From the NCBI GenBank assembly GCA_947624425.1, contig CANQKG010000076.1, positions 1 to 6,981 of the forward strand: a stretch of DNA of 6,981 nt. Reading direction: 5' to 3'. Positions 1-4,381 of this stretch are shown piece by piece. Both the position numbers and the translations under genes were made by a program. The notes under the pieces are model-generated. The model saw only the letters and a list, made by a program, of their open reading frames with translations. It was not told where the DNA came from and ran no database searches. This DNA comes from an uncultured Clostridia bacterium (GTDB taxonomy: Bacteria; Bacillota; Clostridia; Oscillospirales; Ruminococcaceae). Each line of letters starts with the position of its first letter. The first letter of the stretch is position 1.

Positions 1-65
1 ACATGATTTGAGCTATGTTGTCCCTTGTTTTTTTATAGGGTGTTGCACTTCATATGATAACCTGC
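1..65. other. Left-edge intergenic DNA, no gene seen
   Basis: This AT-rich stretch lies before the first repeat. No reading frame with a ribosome binding site is visible. A TATGAT hexamer at 53-58 resembles a -10 box, but it has no -35 at a normal distance. The left end of the repeat that follows appears truncated or diverged here, because the GAATCCC terminus seen in other copies is missing. Confidence 0.5.
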
Positions 66-239
66 CCCCCTCCCTTTCACAAGGGAGGTCTTGACAAAGA
101 CGGCAACATAGCGGTTTAAGTTGTACAAACGAAACCTTTCGACAGCCTATTTTGCTAGATTTTTTGACAATGCTTGTTAGAACGTCAGTACCTCCCTTGT
201 GAAAGGGAGGGGAACCGCGCTTGCGCGGTGGAGGGATTC
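66..239. repeat. Hairpin repeat block 1, internal module inverted
   Basis: An outer hairpin lies at 69-88 (CCTCCCTT / AAGGGAGG around TCAC). It is followed by an internal module in minus orientation (about 89-190) and a complete two-hairpin end at 191-239. In that end, hairpin 1 is 191-210, hairpin 2 pairs ACCGCGC 214-220 with GCGCGGT 223-229, and the terminus is GGAGGGATTC at 230-239. Bases 66-102 are an exact 37-nt reverse complement of 439-475. Bases 140-176 read in reverse match 924-959 with few differences, and 107-117 reversed match 1016-1026. This is a member of a dispersed palindromic repeat family, and its function is unknown. Confidence 0.8.
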
Positions 240-262
240 ACACCGCACCGGGTAAATTGGAA

Positions 263-502
263 ACCGCAAGAGGGAAGAAACCGCGCTTCGGCGGCAAAGC
301 CCTTTCGCAAGGGAGGCACTGGCGATCAAAGGGGCTTTAACAAAAATTTTAGCAAAACAGCTGTCGGAAGATTTCATTTGACAAGCTGACGGAAGATTTT
401 ATTGTTTCACTTAATCCCATTTCACCCCACAAAGCTTTCGTCTTTGTCAAGACCTCCCTTGTGAAAGGGAGGGGGACCGCGCTTGGCGCGGTGGAGGGAT
501 TC
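263..502 (+). repeat. Hairpin repeat block 2, module in + orientation
   Basis: The left end is a variant: 263-285 (ACCGCAAGAGGGAAGAAACC and on) runs into a degenerate outer hairpin ending AAGGGAGG at 309-316. The internal module spans about 317-452, starting CACTGGCGATCAAA and ending TTTGTCAAGA. It shares a 23-nt identical stretch (350-372) with 943-965. The right end is a full two-hairpin copy at 453-502. Hairpin 1 is 453-472, hairpin 2 pairs ACCGCGC 476-482 with GCGCGGT 486-492, and the terminus is GGAGGGATTC. The last 75 nt (428-502) repeat almost exactly at 1187-1261. Confidence 0.8.
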
Positions 503-856
503 TTGTGGGTCAAGGCACGGTAGACCTTGTTATCACACAGTATCAAAAGAGCACTGGCGACAGGCTTTCTGTGTTGCGCGGTGCTTTGTTCCGATTTTGC
601 ACCATGCCGCATACAGGCACGCTTGAGGTCTCACCGAGATTCCAGCAACCGAACGTTTTTCTAAAGGGAGCCAAGAGGGGAAAATCTTTTTCTGAAAAAG
701 ACTTTCCCCTCTTGCGGGTCGTTACCGAGCTTTCTGCTTTCACAAAGAGAAAGCGTCTGCTGTAAGACGGCGGTTCCCACAAAGCCAATCAAAGCTTTAT
801 TTTTGCAGGTACATTCGTTTGCCGCATACTTTGCGATACCAAAAAACAACTGCTTT
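503..856. other. Intergenic DNA between repeats, no supported gene
   Basis: An open frame runs through 505-765, but it passes straight across the 43-nt palindrome at 672-714, has no ribosome binding site, and reads as low-complexity hairpin translation. The opposite strand is equally open because of the palindromes. A weaker hairpin pairs GCTTTCT 729-735 with AGAAAGC 748-754. A lone GCACTGGCGAC at 551-561 echoes the start of the internal repeat module. I see no tRNA or recognisable RNA gene. Confidence 0.55.
672..714. other. Long near-perfect hairpin (43 nt)
   Basis: Bases 672-683 pair with 703-714 (CAAGAGGGGAAA with TTTCCCCTCTTG), A684 opposes C702 as the single mismatch, and TCTTTTT 685-691 pairs with AAAAAGA 695-701. 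The apex is the three bases CTG (692-694). This gives 19 pairs with one mismatch. No T-run follows on either strand (GCGGGTC on the right, CTCCCTTTAG on the complement of the left), so it is not a typical intrinsic terminator. It may be a separate palindromic repeat or a folded RNA element. Confidence 0.75.
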
Positions 857-1263
857 TTGAATCCCACCACCATGCTGCCGCATGGTCCCCCTCCCTTTCA
901 CAAGGGAGGCACTGGCGATCAAACAAGCATTGGTAAAAAATCTAGCAAAACAGCTGTCGGAAGATGATACTGGACAAGTCAACGGAAGATTTTACTGTTT
1001 CTCTTATCCCATTTCAAACCGCTATGCTATTGTCCTTGTCAAAACCTCCCTTTGACAAGGGAGGCACTGGCGACCAAATCAGTTTTACCGAAAATATGAA
1101 GAAAGGAAGGCTGAAAAAAGCCTTCCTTTTCTACTATAACCTCAAAAGCTAATGCCTATTGTTAGCGCCGCTTTTATTTACTTTTTCACAAAGCTTCCGT
1201 CTTTGTCAAGACCTCCCTTGTCAAAGGGAGGGGGACCGCGCTTGGCGCGGTGGTGGGATTCAA
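857..1263. mobile_element. MITE-like element with ~50-nt terminal inverted repeats
   Basis: The left end reads TTGAATCCCACCACC (857-871) and the right end GGTGGTGGGATTCAA (1249-1263), a perfect 15-nt inverted match. The match resumes after the variable hairpin: 884-909 and the reverse complement of 1212-1237 differ at one base in 26. Each end folds into two hairpins: left 869-875 with 880-886 and 890-897 with 902-909; right 1235-1241 with 1245-1251 and 1212-1219 with 1224-1231. The inside is two modules (910-1044 and 1065-1211) separated by a further CCTCCCTT hairpin at 1045-1064. No transposase is encoded, so the layout fits a non-autonomous palindromic element. A target duplication is not obvious. 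Calling it mobile is inference from the inverted ends and the related copies nearby. Confidence 0.6.
1102..1130 (+). terminator. Terminator-like hairpin inside the repeat element
   Basis: AAAGGAAGGCT (1102-1112) pairs perfectly with AGCCTTCCTTT (1119-1129) around the loop GAAAAA, and the + strand continues TCTACT. The 11-bp stem is strong, but the U-tract is short and partly inside the stem, so termination may be weak. On the minus strand the tail is CTTCATATTTTC, also poor. No gene ends shortly upstream, so what it would terminate is unclear. It occupies the part of the second module that differs from the other module copies. Confidence 0.5.
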
Positions 1264-1291
1264 TACCACTAAGCTAAATACAGCCATCCAG

Positions 1292-1467
1292 CTCCCTTGT
1301 CAAAGGGCTTTGCCGCCCGAAGCGCGCCCAGCGGGCGATGAAGCGAGGCGAGAGTGGCGCCGCGGCACCCGCAGGGCACAAGATCAATTTTGCGCGAGCG
1401 TGACCGCGAGCAATAGCAAAACCCAGAACCGCAAGAGGAAAGAAACCGCGAAGCGGCGGAGGGATTT
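1292..1467. repeat. Expanded or degenerate member of the hairpin repeat family
   Basis: It begins with CTCCCTTGTCAAAGGG (1292-1307) and ends GGAGGGATTT (1458-1467), the expected outer ends of the repeat. A GC-rich insert replaces the short second hairpin. Bases 1294-1326 (containing GGCTTTGCCGCCCGAAGCGC) are a near-exact reverse complement of 282-313. Bases 1428-1450 match 263-285 directly in 22 of 23 positions. The two blocks therefore share modules in different relative orientations. Confidence 0.65.
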
Positions 1468-1530
1468 TCTCCCTTCCCGTGCGGCGGGGAGCATCTTCCG
1501 CCGCCAAGTGGGAATTGCGGGCGGAAAAAC

Positions 1531-1559
1531 TTGCTTTTTGCGTTTCGTTGTGCTAAACT
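1531..1559 (+). promoter_or_regulatory. Candidate extended -10 promoter of the atp operon
   Basis: TTGCTT (1531-1536) is followed after 17 bases by TAAACT (1554-1559), with TG at 1551-1552 giving a TGN extended -10. The -35 matches TTGACA at 3 of 6 positions and the -10 matches TATAAT at 4 of 6. Transcription would begin near 1566, leaving a leader of about 30 nt before the first gene. No other gene-proximal candidate is better, but no experiment supports it. Confidence 0.45.
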
Positions 1560-1595
1560 AATAGCGTATGCAATTTACGGCAGGGGAGCGACGGG

Positions 1596-1841
1596 ATGGA
1601 TCGGGAAAAGCGCCGGCGGGAGCGCCGCCGTGCAGTGGTCGAGGGGCTTTCTTACATCGGACAGTTTGCCTGGTCGGTACTGGGACCGCTTCTGCTTTGC
1701 CTGTTTCTTGCCGAGCGGACCACCGTTTGGTTCGGCTGGCCGCGCTGGGTGATCCCCATCGGGCTGGTGTTGGGCCTCGGCGGCAGCGTGAGCGGCGTCA
1801 TCTCCTTTTTCCGGATGATCCTCCGCCAGTCGAAGAAATAA
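1596..1841 (+). CDS. atpZ: AtpZ/AtpI-family small membrane protein
   Basis: This 81-residue protein has a basic N-terminus (residues 3-12, mostly Lys/Arg) followed by two predicted membrane helices, about 17-40 and 49-74. Gly and Pro residues sit in the pattern typical of the small AtpZ-like proteins encoded first in many Firmicute atp operons (a GLSYIGQ entry, a PLLLCLFLAE helix, and a second helix GLVLGLGGSVSG). In the literature AtpZ acts with AtpI and is proposed to help Mg2+/Ca2+ handling or Fo assembly; its exact role is unsettled. The start is ATG at 1596, preceded by AGGGGAG (1582-1588) at 7-nt spacing. It is the first gene after the promoter candidate and sits 61 nt before atpI. The family call rests on the helix pattern and position, and the symbol is less certain than those of the core subunits. 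Confidence 0.75.
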   Translation: MDREKRRRERRRAVVEGLSYIGQFAWSVLGPLLLCLFLAERTTVWFGWPRWVIPIGLVLGLGGSVSGVISFFRMILRQSKK

Positions 1842-1853
1842 CAACCGCCGGAC

Positions 1854-1880
1854 GGCGTTTTCCGCATGGATGCGGACGCC
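1854..1880 (+). other. Hairpin between atpZ and atpI
   Basis: GGCGT (1854-1858) pairs with ACGCC (1876-1880), and CCGCA (1862-1866) pairs with TGCGG (1871-1875). The loop is TGGA and a TTT bulge lies on the left arm. No T-run follows; the next bases lead into the atpI ribosome binding site. It could affect mRNA processing or stability between the accessory genes, but this is unproven. Confidence 0.5.
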
Positions 1881-1902
1881 ATAGCCCAAAAAAGGAGAGA
1901 AA

Positions 1903-2313
1903 ATGCAGTATATCATGCCAAAGCTGCGGCAGCTTCTGATCGGCGCGCTGATCGGTGATCTTCTCTGCGTGATCGTCTGCCTTTGCGCCGGCTGGTTCTG
2001 CCTGCCGGTCGTGCTGGGATTGCTGTTCGGCACGCTGCTGTCCTTGCTGCTCTTTTTGCTGCTGGGTATGTCGCTGGCGCAGGCGCTCCAAAAATCGCCT
2101 CCCCGCGCCAAACGCCATGTGCAGCTTCATTATCTGCTTCGTATGCTCCTGCTGGGGGTCGCGTTTTACATCGCTGTCACCCGCGATTACCTGTCCTGGC
2201 AGGCGATGCTGGCGCCGTTTCTGGCGGAGCATCTCACGCTCTATCTCATCGGGATTTTCGGAAAGGAGGGAAAACGGTGGAAGGATTCGCAATCAACGGA
2301 CCGAGAATCGTAA
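1903..2313 (+). CDS. atpI: ATP synthase subunit I (AtpI)
   Basis: This 136-residue membrane protein has four predicted helices (about 10-28, 32-57, 78-94 and 98-118) and a short charged C-terminal tail, the size and layout of the ATP synthase I family. AtpI proteins are not part of the finished enzyme. They assist c-ring assembly, which has been shown for some Na+ ATP synthases. The helices are very rich in Leu, and the loop at 63-71 (QKSPPRAKR) is basic and should face the cytoplasm. The start is ATG at 1903 with AAGGAG at 1892-1897. The last 37 nt overlap atpB, whose ribosome binding site lies inside this gene, suggesting coupled translation. Sequence conservation in this family is low, so the call relies on topology plus its place just before atpB. 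Confidence 0.8.
   Translation: MQYIMPKLRQLLIGALIGDLLCVIVCLCAGWFCLPVVLGLLFGTLLSLLLFLLLGMSLAQALQKSPPRAKRHVQLHYLLRMLLLGVAFYIAVTRDYLSWQAMLAPFLAEHLTLYLIGIFGKEGKRWKDSQSTDRES
2262..2270 (+). promoter_or_regulatory. Strong ribosome binding site that sets the GTG start of atpB
   Basis: AAAGGAGGG lies inside the atpI reading frame, 6 nt before GTG at 2277. The atpB frame stays open upstream to 1983, but that stretch is just the shifted reading of atpI. This site, and the family-like N-terminus it yields, decide the start. Confidence 0.8.
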
Positions 2314-3014
2314 CCAGCTTCTCACTGTTCGGCATGAAGGTCGTCATCACCGAAACGGTGACCCACTCCTTTTATATCGTGGTGTTCGTTTTTCTCCTCT
2401 GCCTGCTGCTTACCCACAAGATGGAAAAGCTCCCCCGTAAAAAAACGCAGGTGGTCGCCGAATGGGCGGTGACCACGGTGGACAATCTGGTGGAGAACAC
2501 CATGGGAAAAAGCTGCAAAAAATACTCGCCCTATATCATGGCGCTGCTGGTGTCCTCGGCATTGGGGAGCCTCATCAGCCTGACCACCCTTCGTTCCACC
2601 ACCGCCGACCTTAACACCACAATCACCTGGGCGGCGCTCACCTTTTTGCTGATCCAGTATAACGGTCTGCGCACCAAGGGGCTTGGCGGATATGTAAAGA
2701 GCTTCTTTGAACCGGTCCCGTTTCTGGTGCCGCTCAATATCATCAGCGAGTTTTCGACTCCGCTTTCAATGGCGTTCCGTCAGTTTGGGAACATTGCCGC
2801 CGGCATGGTGATCACCGGACTGCTTTACGGCGCGCTGGCGGCGTTTACCAATATGCTGTTTCATATCGGTGTTCCGATTTTGCAGATCGGTCTGCCCGCT
2901 CTGCTCTCGGTCTATTTTGACCTGTTCACCGGTCTGCTGCAGGCGTTCATCTTCTCGATGCTCACGATGGTGTTCATCTCGAACGCCCGTGATGAGGAGC
3001 CGGACGCGGTATAA
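2277..3014 (+). CDS. atpB: F1Fo ATP synthase subunit a
   Basis: Subunit a forms the ion half-channels beside the c ring. The 245-residue product (GTG start) has an initial helix at about 30-46 followed by several hydrophobic segments. It shows the family motifs in order: TADLNTT (109-115), PVPFLVPLNIISEFSTPLS (146-164), FRQFGN (167-172) with the essential helix Arg as R168, and LQAFIF (221-226) near the C-terminus. E. coli has RLFGN where this protein has RQFGN. The residue nine after the Arg, a Glu in E. coli (E219), is Met177 here, which would fit a different ion path. The gene overlaps atpI by 37 nt and is followed after 32 nt by atpE. The identity is secure; the exact helix boundaries are estimates. 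Confidence 0.95.
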   Translation: MEGFAINGPRIVTSFSLFGMKVVITETVTHSFYIVVFVFLLCLLLTHKMEKLPRKKTQVVAEWAVTTVDNLVENTMGKSCKKYSPYIMALLVSSALGSLISLTTLRSTTADLNTTITWAALTFLLIQYNGLRTKGLGGYVKSFFEPVPFLVPLNIISEFSTPLSMAFRQFGNIAAGMVITGLLYGALAAFTNMLFHIGVPILQIGLPALLSVYFDLFTGLLQAFIFSMLTMVFISNARDEEPDAV

Positions 3015-3046
3015 ATTCACGATCTTTCATAAGGAGGAATTTTATC

Positions 3047-3301
3047 ATGGAAAGAGCAATCGTTTTGGCGGCGTCGGCAATCGGCGCGGGTCTTGCGCTG
3101 ATCGCGGGTATCGGTCCCGGCGTCGGTCAGGGCTTTGCCGCGGGTAAGGCGGCTGAGGCGGTAGGCCGTCAGCCGGAGGCACAGGGCGACATTCTGCGTA
3201 CCATGCTGGTCGGCTGCGCGGTGGCGGAGTCCACCGGTATCTACGCGCTGGTGGTAGCACTGCTGCTGCTGTTTGCAAATCCGCTCATCAACCTGCTGTA
3301 A
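3047..3301 (+). CDS. atpE: F1Fo ATP synthase subunit c, Na+-type
   Basis: This 84-residue hairpin protein forms the rotating c ring. Helix 1 (about 5-35) carries the Gly-rich GIGPGVGQG, the polar loop has RQP at 41-43, and helix 2 (about 50-80) carries the ion-binding carboxylate E61 in AESTGIY. The residues known to bind sodium in the Ilyobacter tartaricus c ring (Q32, E65, S66, with T67 and Y70) all have counterparts here: Q28, E61, S62, T63 and Y66, with the same 33-residue Q-to-E spacing. H+-type rings normally lack this set. ATG 3047 follows AAGGAGG (3031-3037), the clearest ribosome site in the operon, as expected for the subunit needed in most copies. Only one c gene is present, and it ends 1 nt before atpF. 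Confidence 0.96.
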   Translation: MERAIVLAASAIGAGLALIAGIGPGVGQGFAAGKAAEAVGRQPEAQGDILRTMLVGCAVAESTGIYALVVALLLLFANPLINLL

Positions 3302-3302
3302 T

Positions 3303-3848
3303 ATGACACAGGCGGTTGGATTCCTGCTGCTCGAAGCGGGAGAGTATGAGGATTTTATCTCGATCAATACCTGGACGATGCTGTTCACGCTGGTGAACCT
3401 GCTGCTTCTGACGGGCGTGCTGACCTTTTTCCTCTATCGGCCGGTGAAGAAGATCTTGAACCGGCGGCAGGAGGAGATCAGCAGCACCTACAAGGAGGCG
3501 GAGGAGAGCCGCCGCCGTGCCGAGCAGACCGAGGCGGAGTATGCCGAAAAGCTCGGCAGCGTCAAGGAGGAAGCGGCGGCAATTCTTGCCGACGCGAATC
3601 GCCGCGCCCGCATTCAGGCGGACGAAACGGTGCAGCAGGCGCGGGACGAGGCGGCGCATCTGATGGCGCGGGCGGACGAGCAGATCGCCTACGAGAAGAA
3701 AAAGGCGAAAAACGAGCTGAAAAACGAGATCGCGGGTCTGGCGCTTTCCGCCGCCGAGCAGGTGGTGGGCAAGGGTCTGACCGATACCGACCACGAGCAG
3801 TTGATCGACGAATTCATTGCAAAAGTGGGTGAGTCGGATGACCGGTAA
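3303..3848 (+). CDS. atpF: F1Fo ATP synthase subunit b
   Basis: Subunit b is the peripheral stalk that keeps F1 from turning. The 181-residue product has one N-terminal membrane helix (about 23-45, ending FFLYRPVKKIL) and then a long, highly charged Glu/Lys/Ala-rich helix to the C-terminus. This is the classic b layout, with NEIAGLALSAAEQVVGKGL (141-159) matching the conserved end that meets delta. I chose ATG 3303, one base after the atpE stop. No clear Shine-Dalgarno is seen there, so initiation probably depends on ribosomes finishing atpE. A TTG at 3273 in the same frame would overlap atpE and add a non-family sequence. The final 11 nt overlap atpH. Confidence 0.93.
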   Translation: MTQAVGFLLLEAGEYEDFISINTWTMLFTLVNLLLLTGVLTFFLYRPVKKILNRRQEEISSTYKEAEESRRRAEQTEAEYAEKLGSVKEEAAAILADANRRARIQADETVQQARDEAAHLMARADEQIAYEKKKAKNELKNEIAGLALSAAEQVVGKGLTDTDHEQLIDEFIAKVGESDDR

Positions 3849-4371
3849 GGCAAGCGTCACCTATGCCCGTGCGCTTTTGTCCGTCATGGAAGGAAAACTG
3901 GCGGAGGGCGCCAAGGAGCTTCGGCAGGTGGAAGCGGTGCTGGAGGATCAGCCGGACTACCGGAAGCTGCTTTCCTCTCCGGCGCTGCCCGCCGCCGACC
4001 GGCGGCAGCTGCTGGCTCCGTTTGAGGAGCGGCTTTCGCCCGAGATGTATCATTTTCTGCTGGTGCTTTCCGACCACAACCGGTTTGCCCTGCTGCCCGA
4101 GATCGCGCGGGCGTTTTACGCCGGCTGTGACGAGGCGCTGGGCATTCTGCGGGTCGAGGCGGTGAGCGCTGTTTTGCTCACCGAGGAGCAGTCTGCCCGT
4201 TTGCGGCAGCGGCTGAGCGAAACGACGGGGAAAACCGTTGTCTTATCCAATCGGGTCGATCCCGCCGTATTGGGCGGCGTGCGGCTCGCCATGAAGAATC
4301 AGGAACTGGACGGCACGCTCCGCGCCCGACTGGACGGTATGCGGGAGCTGCTGGCAGAGCAGATCGTATAG
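3838..4371 (+). CDS. atpH: F1Fo ATP synthase subunit delta
   Basis: Delta (OSCP-like) joins the b stalk to the top of F1. The 177-residue protein begins MTGKASVTYARALL, which fits the conserved N-terminal helix (xxYARAL). The C-terminal family signature lies at about 140-168, with VDPAVLGGVRLAMKN and then LDGTLRARLDGM. I chose ATG 3838, which overlaps the atpF end by 11 nt. GTG 3829 and TTG 3817 are in-frame alternatives that would add only a few residues. The upstream Shine-Dalgarno is weak (GGGTGAG), consistent with translational coupling. Sequence similarity among delta subunits is generally low, but the termini and position make the call firm. Confidence 0.92.
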   Translation: MTGKASVTYARALLSVMEGKLAEGAKELRQVEAVLEDQPDYRKLLSSPALPAADRRQLLAPFEERLSPEMYHFLLVLSDHNRFALLPEIARAFYAGCDEALGILRVEAVSAVLLTEEQSARLRQRLSETTGKTVVLSNRVDPAVLGGVRLAMKNQELDGTLRARLDGMRELLAEQIV

Positions 4372-4381
4372 GAGGTGTGCT

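Larger units (their letters stand above)
1264..1595. other. Leader region of the atp operon with repeat-derived DNA
   Basis: No gene is supported here. An open frame at 1250-1561 begins inside the repeat terminus, crosses repeat modules and gives an Arg-rich product without family features. The left part (1292-1467) is repeat-derived. The right part (about 1470-1595) is unique-looking and carries the promoter candidate and the atpZ ribosome binding site AGGGGAG (1582-1588). A modest hairpin pairs TTCCGCC 1496-1502 with GGCGGAA 1520-1526 just before the promoter. Confidence 0.5.

Noticed and set aside
53..58. TATGAT as a promoter -10
   Set aside because: The nearest TTG-type -35 (25-30) is 22 bases away and no gene follows.
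164..169. Perfect TTGACA -35 hexamer
   Set aside because: No acceptable -10 lies 16-18 bases downstream, and the hexamer falls in the inverted repeat module.
505..765. Open frame of 86 codons (+)
   Set aside because: It runs across the 43-nt palindrome, lacks a ribosome binding site, and has no family features; the opposite strand is open over the same hairpins.
964..1152. Open frame of 62 codons (+)
   Set aside because: It lies wholly inside the repeat element and translates the internal hairpin and the terminator-like stem.
66..1261. Repeated hairpins suggesting a CRISPR array
   Set aside because: Copies differ in length and orientation, spacing is irregular, the intervening segments are themselves repeated, and there is no cas gene.
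1250..1561. Open frame of 103 codons (+), Arg-rich
   Set aside because: It begins in the repeat terminus and crosses shared repeat modules; composition reflects GC-rich repeats.
1983..2276. N-terminal extension of atpB
   Set aside because: This stretch is an out-of-frame reading of atpI; the strong ribosome binding site and family N-terminus place the start at GTG 2277.
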